DNA of 64,000 nucleotides from Gnomoniopsis sp. IMI 355080 (GCA_027946555.1 JAPEVC010000051.1:56001-120000), one strand, 5' to 3'; positions 21,669-34,655 are shown, counted from the first letter of the stretch. The notes: generated by a model from the sequence alone, not told the origin. Numbers and translations: made by a program.

Positions 21669-24600
21669 TTACGAAGAAGGCCTGAGTGCCTCCCAGCCGC
21701 CCATCGTAGCAGACCCGTCGTCTCCAAGCAAATCCACTACAGGGCTCTTGGCTTTGATCGCAGGTTTCTTTCCAGCGGGTGGGGGCACGGGCCGACTCTT
21801 CTCCGTATCCTGTGAGCCCACCATGGCTACTGGTTTCCTCTCCGGTATCGACGGACGGCCATCCTTAGAGGTTCCTAGTCCGACAAGGCCCACAGCTCCT
21901 GGAGGAGCCCATCCTTTCATATTGGACGCGGGCGATGCCGTGGATTCGGTTCCCGCTCTTCGGGGCGGAGGCATCGGAGGTCCGTATTGATTGTATGCAG
22001 AAGGTTCTTTTGCGGACATCGCGCGTTGCAAACTGTCGTGAATAGCCGTACGCGATGTGTTCGATATGCTGCTCGATGGTCTGCGCGGAGGGATCGGCCT
22101 GGCTTTGGCCTCCGTTGGGGAGAGGGAGGGCCCTGTGTCTGGGTTTGGGGAGGTAGATGCGAGATGGGCTGGTTTCTTAGCCACAGGTGGTGGGCCTTTC
22201 GGCGTCTTTTGGGAAGTTGAAGACGCGTACGAGACTGAGCGAGGCGGCGGTGGGGCAGGAACTGGCTTTCTATTACCAATTGATGGCACGGGTGTTTGAT
22301 TGGGGGGCGGCGGGAAGGATAGCTGGTTCGTCGACCTCCTAGGCGGAGGAGCAGGTGGTGCTTCTATCTTCTTAAACTGTAGCGGTTGGTGATGTTCTTC
22401 ATTCATATTCATCCTGCCTATCCTTGCAGGCAGAGCGGAGGGATCGTAGGGTGGGGGTAGTTTCCGCTGCCCGGGAGGTGTGCTTGACACGGATGAGGAC
22501 AAGGAGGGTAGGAGGGTGGAGTGATTAATATGCTCGTAGGGAGATGTGGACATGCTGGAGAAAGATGAGAGTCTAGAGTCGGCTCGGGAGACATTGACCC
22601 AGTCTGGTTCGTCCGAGGGAACGAATGGGTTGGCTTGCCGATTGGGATTAAGGATCGTGGATGTTGACCCATCCATTGCTTTGGGTGCTGTGATGGTGGA
22701 CTGGGCTTGCTTCCCATTTTCCAGCCACCATTTCTGTCGGTCGGAGCTTGCAGGCGGAAGTCCAGGTTCTATGGCATCATAGCCGATCAAGTCCTCGTCC
22801 TCAGTGTCCTCGGCGTCTTGATTAGCCGTTGCACCTCCCACTTCGGTCTTCCGCTTCAGGTACACGTCGTGGCTAATCTTGTCTTTGACGCTCTCGTCAA
22901 CAATGCTCACTTGACAATCGAAGATGGCATAGACTGGTCGATGGTCTGAGAACTTCAGAGGTGCACAATTGTAGGCCAGCTGACGCAAATTGGGTCCCTT
23001 GCGCAGGATACGGTCTGTCCATGCTGGAATACGTGCTTTTTCCGACGAGTCGTAGTTGTCGGTGCCAATATCGAACTTGTACGTCGGCATAAAAGTGATA
23101 CGCGCTTCCGAGTAAAACGGGAATGACAACCCAGCAACCATTTGCAGGTTCAGCTGGTCGTGCTCGTACAAGCGCTCAAGATCTTGTTGTTCAACCAGAT
23201 TCATAGCTCGTTGCCAGTCCAGCCCAACTCGATAATTGAAGTCGCCTAGCCAGATGACGGTGTCTGTTCAACAAGTCAGCAATCATTCACAGTAGCAGAA
23301 CTTTGAGACACACCGTGATCATCTATGCCACGATTTCTCTGGAACCGAAGTCCATGGTTTATCGTAGCATAATCCTTATTCCGTTCGTCGTAATTTGCGA
23401 AGCCAGCTGCAAGATGTGCCGTGACGAAGCAGATATGTGTATTCGCATAATCCATTCTGATGGCTACTGCACCCTTGTTGCCAGCCATGCCTGATAGGCC
23501 CGTTTTCTTGACTGCGCCTTCGACGTTCTTGATGTTCGAGAGAACAGGTTTTCGCACAAAGATGCAAAGTGCCGCTCCTACGAGCTGGCCACTTCGAAGA
23601 AGTACATATGGCTCGCCACCAAGTCGTTGCGCTCGCTTGTTCAGGCAGTTTCTCACAGCTTGCTCCCATAGTTGCTTTCTAGTCGGATCGCTGTTCATGA
23701 TTTGTTGCGGACTCAACTCGACGATCTCTTGGAAGCCGACAACCACTATTTCTGGCTGTGTTGAACCAAGCTCCTCAGGCCCTAGCCAAGCTGAGAGGTC
23801 CTCATCCACACCATTGGTTCGGCCGTTCAAGTTGAAAGTCCCAACGAGAATCTTGATGTTTGCTGTAGAGGAGAACTCGGTGCCTCGCCTATTCAACTCA
23901 GCGTTGACATAATCATTGATAGGGTCGTACAGAGAGACTGGCGCTTGCCCTACCAACCGACCCAGCAGCATGTCGATTGTATTTTGTCTCTGCTTGTCAG
24001 TAAAATTGTTGATGTAGAGGCGTGTGGCGCTTTTCCGCGCATCAGCAATAGCGCCAGCAAGAGACATCTTGCCGTGCCGGGTGAAGGAGGACTTTAAAGC
24101 ACCTGTACCAGCGTAAATACGTGACAAGTTGTCGCCATTATCAGCCCAGAGGCTTGAGTGCTTCATCCAGAAGTCGGAAAGCGCATGCACTCTGCGTTGA
24201 GTTAGGAAAGACTCAAACACCATTTGCGACACAAGGGTCTGAATGAGATTTGTGCGGTCGAGACAGTCAAGGCAATTCGTCCGAAAAACACCCTCTTGTT
24301 GCAGTACGACAACATACCGCCGGTCGGTATGAGGAGTCCCGTTGACATGTTCCCCGGGACTGTCCGTCTCCTGAGCCAGATAATACGCAAAACCTTCTGC
24401 TGAGTCCTCTATGTATCGGCGAATTCCTCTTGCGGCCTCATAACCTGTTGGACCCTTGGTCTCGGCATGGAAATCATATTCAGTCGCATTCAGCAGGGAA
24501 TGCTCGGAATCTTGTTTCTCGCCCGATCGACTCAGTGGGCAATGTGATATGCCGAAGCGATAAAGCTGGCTAAGCTCAACCTCTCCGGGCTTCGATTCGC

Positions 24601-25844
24601 TAAGAAGATTCACCACATGGACTGCCCCGTAGTTATGCTCCAGATCCTGAAAGTGTTTGTCGAAAGCAGGCTGAGTGCCGTCCGGAGAGCGAGTGATGCT
24701 TATTTTCTGTTGTCCTGGAAGCAATCCTGCCGCCTGTTCCCAAAAGACAGGAACGGAGCCTCGAACTTGCGCATACGAGAACAAGACACCTGATGGGCTC
24801 CAGTATATCGTCTCGGTCTCGACAAAATTTGCGACGTTGCCTTTGACAATTTGTTAGTTCCAAAGACTGCATACACACGAATACACCAGACATACCATCA
24901 TCATCGATACCTCTCGAGTTGAAGCGCGTTCCAGCGCGCCGACAAGAGAGCCTCGAAATTATGGTCAAATAAGAGGGCATGCCCGTGTTCCCAGATCTCA
25001 ATGGTGCCACCGATTGTGGAATGGTCATAGTCAAACAGAACCCTCGAATGGCAGACGTCAGGATCCGAGAAGCGTCCAGAAGCTCCCTCTCATGATGCAT
25101 GAGGCGCGACCGGAATTGAACGAGAGGGTTGATCATGTACGAGTTCCACAAAAAGGCGTCGTCAAAATTCTCGATATTAAAGGTATTCGCATCTGGTGGC
25201 CTGTCCTGCAGCCGGTTCGTCAGATCGAAGTCGGTACTGTAGTAAAAACTACCATTGCTCAACAACTTCTGCACATCTGCGCATGGATGCTCGACGCCTT
25301 CTCTTCTATTCAGTGGCTGGCCATATATCGAGGCATTGTCCGACATTTCAAGCTCGTAGGGATCGATGGCGGAGAAGACATCGTCATATTCGGAGGTGTT
25401 CAGGCCGAAGAACTCGACGGCTAGGATTCTCTCGATCGTCTCGCCCGGTCGCAAAGTAGATACGCGCGACGCATGTGTAATGACGCAGAGGAAGACATCT
25501 CGGTTCACTGAAATAAGACCCAAGGTCCCGTAAATTGGCCGCGAGGTCAGAGGACGGTATTCGCTCAGAGTCTTCTTAGACACGGGTGTAAACTCGACCA
25601 TGCACTTGGAGGCAAAGCTATCGTGGGCGCTCGCGCCCGTGCCGGCGCGAGGACGGGCGGAAGGGACAGAGGCGAGTGACCCATTAGCAATGGCCTCGTT
25701 GGTAGTGGGGCTATGGCGGAAGATGAGGGCATGGTCGTTGGAGACGATGGCAATGGCGCGGTGGGGGTAGTCGCGGATCAGGAGACGACTAGATTTGTCG
25801 AGCGAGGGCGCCTGGCCGCTCCAGAGGGCAGCATTGGGGTCCAT
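21669..25844 (-). CDS. Synaptojanin-type polyphosphoinositide phosphatase (Sac1 plus inositol 5-phosphatase)
   Basis: Three exons on the minus strand: 24896-25844, 23314-24840 and 21669-23263, giving 1356 residues. The N-terminal Sac domain carries the CX5R catalytic motif in RTNCLDCLDRTN, with Cys near 506 and Arg near 512. The 5-phosphatase domain follows, with GTFNLNG, VVGFQEIVELSP, GNKGAVAIR, WLGDFNYRVG, PAWTDRIL and FSDHRPVYA, so both active sites look intact. The last 400 or so residues are Pro/Ser-rich with SH3-ligand-like runs and an NPF motif (ANPFVPSDEPDW), as in proteins that bind EH-domain endocytic factors. Enzymes of this kind (yeast Inp51-53) remove phosphates from PI(4,5)P2 and monophosphoinositides during endocytosis and trafficking. 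Which Inp paralogue it matches is not resolved. Introns are 55 and 50 bases. Confidence 0.93.
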
Positions 25845-27465
25845 GCTCGTGCTATTTGGGGCGATAACCTCTGCGTCCGCATCTGCGTCGACGTCGGCGG
25901 GGTGTGAAGAGGCGTTTCGGCTCTCTCAGCAGCTGGAGGGCGACAATGCTGGCAAGGCGGGGCGGTGACACATGTCCTGTCTGACGGAGCACAAGGATTG
26001 CAGCAGGAGAGGGGAACAGGAATCAGGAAATCCAGATTCAGACAGGTCGAATTGGTGTGCGAGAGAGGATTCCTCGGTCGTTTCTATCGTGATCTGGCTT
26101 TCCAAGGTTGTTGATCAGACATCTTTGGAGGAGGCATGTCAGCTTTCCTGCGGACCTACTAGTGTCAAGGCGGCGGAAATGTGTAGAAATGTCGTTGGGC
26201 AGACACAGTAATGCCTTCCAATGACGCCAGTGGTGGGCCGTGCGTGCACTTTTTCAGCCCTGCGAGAATTGAATTTCACCTAGATGCGGCTCAACAAGAC
26301 ATTGCAGTTAAATTGTACCTTGGTATTTATAACAGGACTTTCATTTGTGTGCTCATGTGTTGAGGTATGTACTACATACCTAGGTAGGTATATAAGTGAA
26401 AGACCACAGAAGACTGTCTTTGCCTACCAGTCTTCACGAAGCACCTAGTTGGGTCACCTGGTCTATCTGCTTTCAATGCGTATCAGGCCTGGTTCCTGTC
26501 ACACTATACCCCCAAGTCCTGAGAATTGATACAACTCGAACGCAAGCATTTGCAGACCCTGCCAATGAAACAAAAGGCCACGTCGTCTGCTGAACAGTTC
26601 GGATGAGCACGTCGGAATGATCCGCATTGTCCATTGCCAGGACGTCGAGATCCTGTGTCCGTTTACCCCTGAAAGAAACCCACCACAGCGCTGGCTTGTT
26701 TAGGTGCTTCTCGCCAAGACCAACAAATAGAGAGCCCTAAATCAATGCAAATGGCAAGAAATCCCCAGATATGTGCCACGGTCCATCCAACTGGACTTCC
26801 AGCAAAGGCAGTGTGTCAAAGACAAGGAAGGGGAAAGACGAAGGCTGCTGCAAGGAAAAGAGTGGAAAAAGAGGATATGTTTCGAGTGAGCTTCAGATAC
26901 TCTACAAATGGTGAGATCACGCTCGCCAATGGCAAGTCATCCTCTTCCTATCATGTTGTTTTAAAGTAAATCATCACCAGCTCATGTTTGGAGGAGGAAA
27001 CATCGTCCCGGCAAGCCAAACCGACGGTAGATTTTTAACCTGGCCTGGAATTTGCACTAACCGAAAAAGGGGTCGGGCCAATCAACTGGATGCACTTGGT
27101 GTAGCTCCACTTGTGATCCTGCCAGGGATGCCTCCGCTGCAGCCGCTTACCTACTATGTACTTGCAAGGGTTAGCTTTTCAGATCGGACTGGCGCAATCT
27201 TCACTCGCAAGTAGCATCCCTTCACCCTTCACCATTCCCTCTCCTTTTTCAATCGATCTCATCCAGTCCAGTCCAGCCTAATTCCCTTTTCTCGCTTGAA
27301 TTCCATCATCTTGCGGGATCGACCATCTTTCCTCCATACCCAGGATACGCACGTATCTAGTGCATTTGGCCTCGACCCATCCATCCATCCTGCGTCCATT
27401 CTTCTATTGTGACAGCCCCATCTGCGACCCAGCCACCGTCGCGTCAGCTGTCACTTACTAACAAG
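25845..27465. promoter_or_regulatory. Divergent intergenic region between the phosphatase and Prp39 genes
   Basis: 1.6 kb between two divergent start codons, holding both promoters. A CCTAGGTAGGTA motif with an adjacent TATATAA sequence lies at 26377-26396. A CT-rich leader with CCATCCATCC repeats lies just upstream of 27466. No gene is supported. Confidence 0.5.
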
Positions 27466-29763
27466 ATGTCTGACTTCCAAACCTACGGCGGCTCAGACGA
27501 GGAGAATCTTGAGATTAGGAAACTCAACAGCGAAGTGGTATGCTAGCTGGTAATTACTATAGTTGCCGTCTGACCTGATGCTGATAATGTTGCTACACAC
27601 AGGAGGCCGACCCCGACAGCTTCGAAGCATGGGAAAAGCTCGTGCGCGCCTGTGAGAGCCTCGAGGGTGGCCTGAACAGGAACTCCAGCCCACAGGCCTT
27701 GGCCACCCTACGCGACTCCTACGATCGATTCTTGCTCAAGTTCCCGCTCCTATTCGGCTACTGGAAGAAGTATGCCGACCTCGAATTCAATATTTCGGGC
27801 CCAGAATCCGCAGAGATGGTCTACGAGCGCGGTTGCGCCAGCATCACCAACTCCGTTGACCTCTGGACCGACTACTGCTCCTTCAAGATGGAGACTACCC
27901 ACGTTGCTCATCTCGTGCGAGAGTAAGTACAACAGGCTGCTTTCCTTCCCCCATAACCTTTCAGCCATCGACGCGCTCGTCAAAACCGCGAGTTGTCGCA
28001 GACCGGTCGATCGCCCCAAGACAAGATTACTTTGACCGTTACGTTGGGTTCCGGTGAGAAATACCAAGGGCCACCCACCACTTCTCGCTGCGATCGCGTC
28101 TCACAGAAACTTACCAGGCACTCTTGTTTTCCAAACCACATATCATCACCGTGATTCGCAATGAGCTTCCCCTACTCTACGCTTTCCCCGTCGCACAGAG
28201 CTTGAGTTGTTGTCCGTCGGTCATTGGAAGGAGGATTTACTGTTCGCACATCTATCCCTTCCTGTATTTGACTTCTTCCCATCCTCCCCACCCGGCCCCT
28301 CTCCGTTGTGGCCCTCCTGACAACTGACATATGCTAGTCTTTTCGAACGCGCTGCCACCTACGTCGGCTTGGACTTCTTGGCCCATCCTTTCTGGGACAA
28401 GTACATCGAATACGAAGAACGACAGGAGGCGCAGGATAAGATCTACGCCATCTTGAAGCGCGTCATCAATATTCCGATGCACCAGTACGCCAGGTACTAC
28501 GAGCGTTTCCGGGCACTATCGCATACTCAGCCTCTCACCGACATTGTTGAACCCGAGGTATTGAGCCGCTTGCGCGCTGAGGTTGAAGCGGAAGCAGCCC
28601 CCTTCGGTGTGGTCAAGTCGGAGCTGGAGACCGAACGCGACGTTCGCGCGAAGATCGATGCCATGTTTTACGATGTGTTTCAGACGACTCAGTCGGAGAC
28701 GACTAAGCGCTGGACCTACGAATCGGAAATCAAGAGGCCATACTTTCACGTTACGGAGCTCGACCATTCTCAACTTGCCAATTGGCGCAAATACCTTGAC
28801 TTTGAAGAGGAAGAAGGCAATTTGGCCAGGATCACTGCTCTGTATGAGCGGTGCTTGGTCACATGCGCCTTCTACGATGAGTTCTGGTTCCGATATGCTC
28901 GATGGATGTCATCGCAGCCCAACAAGGAGGAGGAGGTCCGCAACATCTACCTGCGCGCGGTTACACTATTTGTCCCTGTCAGCAGACCGGGTATACGGCT
29001 GCAATTTGCCTATTTTGAGGAGGCATGTGGTCGCGTTGAAACTGCTCAGGCCATACACGAAGCCATTCTCACGAAGCTACCCGACTGCGTGGAGGTGATC
29101 ATATCGGCCGCCAACCTGAGGCGTCGACAGGGCGGGCTTGATGCCGCCATAGATAGCTACAAAGCGCAGATCGCCTCGCCTGCGGTCGATCTATATACCA
29201 AGGCAGCCCTAGTCACTCATTGGGCCGTATTGTTGTGGAAGGTCAAAGGCTCTGTCGAAGAGGCCCGTAATGTATACCTCAACAATGTTGAGTGGTATGC
29301 TGATAGCAGGGAATTTTGGAGGAGTTGGCTGGACTTCGAGCTCGAGCAACCCACCACCACGGAATCGGAAGCTGAGAATGGCGAACGCATTTCGAAAGTC
29401 ATCAATGAGATGAGGACAAGGAGCCGCATGTCTACGGCGACAAAGAAGGAGCTCTGCGTAAAATACCTGAATTATCTTCAGCAGCGCGGCGTGGGCAAGG
29501 ACGCTATGAAGAAGTTCCTAGACCTGGATCGAGAGATGAATGGGTAAGTGAAGAACGCAGTACCTCGTCCACCTTGCACGATGCTAACACGATGTAGACC
29601 CGCCTCTGTGTCCAAAGACAGATTTACCGCCAAAGAGAACGGTCAGCCCCTCGGTGAGCTTGATGAGGCCACTCGGCTCAAGGCGGAAGCGCATTACTTC
29701 AATTTCTTCGAATTCTTTGGGGAAGCAGACCCAAAAGCCACAGGCGTTGCGGAGTTCCACTGA
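27466..29763 (+). CDS. PRP39: U1 snRNP-associated splicing factor Prp39 (HAT-repeat protein)
   Basis: Four exons: 27466-27537, 27603-27922, 28338-29543 and 29598-29763, giving 587 residues. The protein is built from half-a-TPR (HAT) repeats; typical elements are WEKLVRACES, WKKYADLEFNISG, WTDYCSFKMET, FWDKYIEYEER, WRKYLDFEEEEGN and FWFRYARWMSS. This pattern and the order of repeats fit Prp39, a U1 snRNP component that helps 5' splice-site recognition and spliceosome assembly in the nucleus. The second intron is 415 bases, unusually long here; splicing it out restores VRDLFERAATYVGLDF. The gene ends 578 bases from the convergent Prp4 gene. Confidence 0.88.
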
Positions 29764-30341
29764 GGACAAAAGAATTTCTCTATACACGTAAACCACCCCC
29801 GTCTCCCGCAAATTCCGCAGATCGTAAAACAAAATCCAAATGCATTCCCGGCGCTTTATTGTATATTAACTGCTTCGAGGGTGGGACTGGATTGTACAAG
29901 TGTTAGTTCGATGGCCTGTGAGGTCTAAAATGGACTCAGCGTTGAGTTGCTAACGTATAGTTTGAGACAACTCTTTGTAATTACCTTGCCGTTGTCAGCC
30001 AACGAGAGCACCAGAGGGGTACACGGTCGAATAAATAGCTTAGCTCAGACCATTGTCACTGATGGATCCGAAGCCAAAACATGGAATGACTCCTTTATCT
30101 TACTGGCATCCCATAAATCTGCATTGGGATATTAAAGCCAACGCAAGACTTCCCTGCCAACAGCCTGCCCGCTAAAAAAGTTACTACAAACCCCCCAAAA
30201 GCTCAAAGTTTGCCGAGTAAACAGGCAGAACGTGAGCGGCTTCCTCGCCTAGCATGGCACCTTACTCTCGTCCGCAGACGAAGGTCTGCTTGCATTATTC
30301 TGGGCATCTTTGAGCTTTGCGCTCTTTCTTGTTTGTTCCCT
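29764..30341. other. Convergent 3' intergenic region between Prp39 and Prp4
   Basis: 578 bases between two convergent splicing-factor genes. Short open frames only; nothing recognisable. Confidence 0.55.
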
Positions 30342-32035
30342 TCAAAGCGCCTCCATCTCGTTCCGTGCCCAGAGCTTGATTGTCCGGTCATGGCTGCCCG
30401 ATACTATCCACCTTCCATCTCTCGAGACATCAACAGAACTGACTGGCGCGGTGTGAGACGCGAGCGAGGTGATGAGCGAGAAGTCATCCATGGAGTAGAC
30501 GTTGATCTTGCGGTCGAATCCACAGGATGCGAAGAAAGTAGCCGACTTCTTCGGGATCTGCGCGCCCTTGTCATCCTTTCCTGGGGGCTCGCCCTCCACT
30601 GGATCGTCGAGTCCTCTAAAAACGCGCAGGTCTGTCACTCCTGACGTGTTTCCTGCCAGATTGCCGCCCTGTTGGACTTTTCTCACGTCCCATACTTTCG
30701 CAAACCCGTCCAGGGACCCGGTCAAGAGTCGGTGTCCGTCTATCCAACTAGAGGAGGTGATGGGCTGGATGTGACCTTCGCAGAGCATGATTGTTCGACC
30801 ACTCCTGATATCCCATATCCTCCCTATGCTGTCCATCCCTGCCGTGGCAACCAGGGCACCTTCAGACTGGAAGCTGACAGTCATGACTGCTCTTGAATGA
30901 CCCTCCTGAGACAAGATTTCGCTTTGAGTAGCGACGTCGTAAAGCTTCCAGGTCGTATCGTCGCAGGCAGTCGCCAAATGCCGGCCAGCAGGATGAAATC
31001 CGATTTTGTTGACCTTTGTTCCTCCAGGTTGTGCCAGTGAAGACATCGGTGTATCGCGTTCGAGTGACCACAAATGGACAGCCCCGTCTGCCGATGACGA
31101 AGCGAGTTGAATTGCGTCGCTTCCCTGCGAAACTGGCCCAGGAAACCAGTCAATCCCTCCAATCTTGTTCGTGTGTCCCCTCAGGTTCTTTTTCACCTCG
31201 AGATCGGGCGTTGATACGACCTTCATGCTACCACCCCAATCTCCCGTCGCACAGAGCTGGCCATGAGGTGCGAGTCTGACCACACTCAGATACCTCTGTC
31301 CTCCGACCTGTGAGCTCTGAAGCTCGAAATCCTGCAGCTTCTCCTTGATCTGCTTTCGATGCTTGACTTGTGTCCGCAATGGGATCTTGGACTCGTCTCG
31401 TTGGAAATAAACTCGTCGTTTCGCCCTCGGGAGCGAATACTTGGCAATCTCGATGCGTGCTTGCAGTAGGCCGTCGTCACCGCGCGTATAGTACTCCTCG
31501 TCCTGTTCTTCATCCTCGTCGTCTGGCGCATCGTCCATGTCCACATCAGCACCTTCCCCTCCGGCTGCATTTGACTGCTGGGTTTCATCCGTCAAGATCT
31601 GCCTCAGCCTTTCGCGACGGTCGGCAGGGTTGTTTTCGCCAAAGAGAGTGATGGGCACGCCGCGCTCGCGCAGCATTGCCTTTATGGTCTCATTGTTAGT
31701 AGGGACCGCAATGCGCGCGGCCAGACGCTTTCGGTCGAACTGGGAAAGCAATGCGGAGGCATTCTCGCCAGTAGCTAGGTCGTAGTTGTAGTCGGTCGCT
31801 GAGTGTGGGGAAAAGAGAGTTAGTGGAGGCCGTCCAGATGGGCGAAGAGAGGCTTTGACTCACGGACTTCATCAAGTGCCATTCCTCCCCTATCCTGCGC
31901 AGAGGAACTCCAGTCAGTCGAGCCGCGCGCTGTGTTGGAATTCTGAGCACAAGTAGGCCGTGTCGTGAGCTGGGTGGACTTTCTTACCTCGTCCATTTGC
32001 TCCTCCACATACGCTTTCCTGGAAGGGTGCATCAT
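30342..32035 (-). CDS. PRP4: U4/U6 snRNP protein Prp4 (WD40)
   Basis: Three exons on the minus strand: 31988-32035, 31864-31894 (31 bases) and 30342-31798, giving 511 residues. After a short N-terminus (MMHPSRKAYVEEQMDED) comes the SFM motif region, with LRERGVPITLFGE and DRRERLRQIL, which is characteristic of Prp4. Seven WD40 repeats fill the C-terminal two thirds, for example LRGHTNKIGGIDWFPG, EGHSRAVMTVSF, AGMDSIGRIWDIRSG, CEGHIQPITSSSW and VSGSHDRTIKLWAR. Prp4 is a scaffold of the U4/U6.U5 tri-snRNP and binds Prp3. This is the WD40 protein, not the Prp4 kinase of fission yeast. Two ATGs are adjacent; the upstream one is used here. It diverges from the cyclin gene, 470 bases away. Confidence 0.92.
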
Positions 32036-32505
32036 CTTGGCGGTATGAGCGGACAGCCGGAGGATTCAAGCGTTTTCAAGTTTGACCGCGTCTGCTCTTG
32101 AGTAGTCAAGCCTTGTCCGAGCTTGTGAAGATGCGCCTCGAAAGCACGACGAAAGTCGACGAGGTCCGTTTGCCTGCCGCGGCTTCTGAAAGGACCAGGG
32201 TCGGCGTAGCTGTTGTACTCCGTACTGCAAATACCACCCACTCGGTACGCAGACAGGGTCAGGGGAGTGCAGTGCGCTAATCACATCCGCATCAGCGCGC
32301 AACAAACCTGGCTGAGGTGCGTGGTACCCAGGCCGCCAGGACTACTTATTAGGTATTACAACCACCAGCACTCCACACCCGGCCGCTCGTTCCCATTTCA
32401 ACTTTCTTCCTTTCCACGACAGCGACTCGATCCGGCTACCGCACTTTCTCTCACCCTGCCAACCATTCAACCCTGTGTACCGATTCTGCGCTCTGCCTGC
32501 ATGGA
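32036..32505. promoter_or_regulatory. Divergent promoter region of Prp4 and cyclin genes
   Basis: 470 bases between divergent start codons. A pyrimidine-rich leader runs toward the cyclin start. A two-codon open frame, ATGGAATGA, at 32501-32509 overlaps the 32506 ATG. Confidence 0.5.
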
Positions 32506-34066
32506 ATGAATCCCTCCACAATGGCGAGCAGCCTCGACAGGTACCGCCCACCTCGAGAAGGCTATCAACCCCCCACCTTGCCTCCCAAACCACCAGTCGC
32601 TCACGCTTCCAAGTCCCCGTCCGGCCGACGCGATGTCCCTCCCGCAGTTCCTTCGCCCCCGACACACTCCTCACGAACTTCCTCCCTCCCTCCCCAGTCA
32701 AAACGAGGTGCGCCATCACCGGCGCATCCGTCTCCGATAAGCGCGAAACGGCCTCGAGCAAGCCAGTGGTACTTTACCCCGGAAGAAGCACTCAGCTCAC
32801 CCAGCATCCTCGATGGCCTTACACCACAAGATGAGAGACTTCGACGAGCGAAGGGAGTCAACTTCATATACCAGGCCGGGGCTATGATCGAGCTGCCACA
32901 GACGACACTTTGGGTTGCTGCTGTTTTCTTCCATCGCTTCTATATGCGCCTTAGCATGGATGCAGAGAAGGGAGGGATTCACCACTATGTGAGTTGTCCT
33001 CTAGATGGCCAAGACTTTGCCGGCCATTGCGCTGCTGTCTCATCACGTTTTCGGGCTACTTTCGGACTAACCGCCGTCGTCATTGGGACAGAACATCGCC
33101 GCGACTGCCCTTTTCCTAGCGAACAAAACGGAAGAAAACTGCCGCAAAACCAAGGACCTTATCTACTCAGTCGTGAAAGTTGCTCAAAAAAATCCACGGC
33201 TCATCGTCGATGAGCAGAGCAAAGAATACTGGAAGTGGCGCGACAGCATCCTCATGCACGAAGAGATTATGCTAGAAATGTTAACGTTCGACCTGATGGT
33301 GGACAACCCTTATCAAAGGCTATATGAGTGCCTTGATCAACTCGGCATGCTTCAAAACAAGCCTCTGCGCGACGCCGCTTGGGCTTTCTGCTGTGACTCG
33401 GCGCTGACAGTGGTTCCCCTTCTGATGAACGCTCGGGAGGTCGCAGTCAGCGCCATATACTTCGCGACGGTGTCGCTGGGCGGGAAGATTGAAGATGATA
33501 GGGACGGTGAGCCCTGGTGGCGGGTGCTGAAGAGCGACGAATCCCTAGTACAGTCCTCCATCAGCGTTGTCATGGACTTCTACTCAGAAAATCCCATGCG
33601 AAAATCCGACGCTCGCTACCAAGGCTCACCAGTCTTTAGCCTTGAGAATACTAGGAAAGGTCGAGATATTCCCAGCCAGACAGAAGCTGGCTCCAGTCAC
33701 AACGGTACTCCAATGGGCACAGACCGAGGTGGCACGCAAAGTCCGCGCGCGCGCCACCGGGACCGACCGGAGCGTGGGGACGAGACCGAGATCAAGAGGG
33801 AGAGCGGCGAGAACGGTGGATATCCTGAGGCTATGGACGTCGATACGACCGCGGCTACGGAAGGTGATTCGGATAGGATGCTAAAGGTTGCGGCCAACGA
33901 TCTCGATCATCACGACGGCAGGACAAACGGGGCTAGCAATGGCTTGATATCACCTGGCGTGAAGCGAAAAAGTGCGGACCCGGATCTCGAAGATGCAGCA
34001 GACCGAGAGCAAAAGCGAGCGCGATTGTCTGATGAGGATGAGGGTGAGGTTCTCGAGTCGTCATGA
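32506..34066 (+). CDS. Transcriptional cyclin (cyclin T/K type, P-TEFb-like)
   Basis: Two exons, 32506-32988 and 33092-34066, give 485 residues; starting at the next in-frame ATG (32521, MASSLDRYRP) gives 480 and is equally plausible. A Pro/Ser-rich N-terminus precedes the cyclin box, which opens with SQWYFTPEEALSSPSILDG and contains LPQTTLWVAAVFFHRFYMR and, after the intron, AATALFLANKTEENCRK. A second cyclin fold follows, with the segment DEQSKEYWKWRDSIL between them. These features match the cyclin partner of Cdk9/Cdk12-type kinases (fission yeast Pch1) that phosphorylate RNA polymerase II. The C-terminus (from about residue 330) is charged, low-complexity and nuclear in character. Ctk2-type cyclin is the main alternative. 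Confidence 0.85.
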
Positions 34067-34655
34067 ATCTCAATATTATTAATTCCACTTCCTTTCGGGC
34101 CACATCCTTCTTGTCTTTGTCGGAAGCATGAAGCGACGTTTGATACGACAATAGGGGGCAAAATCAGATTCTGCAGACAGCACGATCAAGCACTCGTTGG
34201 GACTGGGCATCATCACATAAGTGTAGCCGGTGGTCGTATGCGATGTGGGAGATAGCTCCAGAACAGCGGCACCAGTAGGGCTCGCTGTAGGTAGTGTAGC
34301 AACGCTGCGACTCGACCAATCTACTGATATTCAACAGCTGTACTTGGCATACCTAGGTATAGAACGGGAATATATGCAGCTGGTATGGCTTGGACTAGGA
34401 CAAACTCGCTTTTTACAGCAGAACATACCCTGAAACACGTATGCAAGAGTCTGCTAGCATCTATCCATTTGTGTATAGAATGACAGCAGTCATGGTGCTG
34501 TTGTGACAAATTTGTCCTTTGAGAATAATTGCATACCACGAAGAGAACCCCTTCATTAGAGCTGGACTGTTGAGTAAAGGCGATTCAATTTGTCCATTAC
34601 TCGAAGCTGAGGAGGATAACGCACATGCAGCAAGCAGTATCGTCTTTGTCCATGG

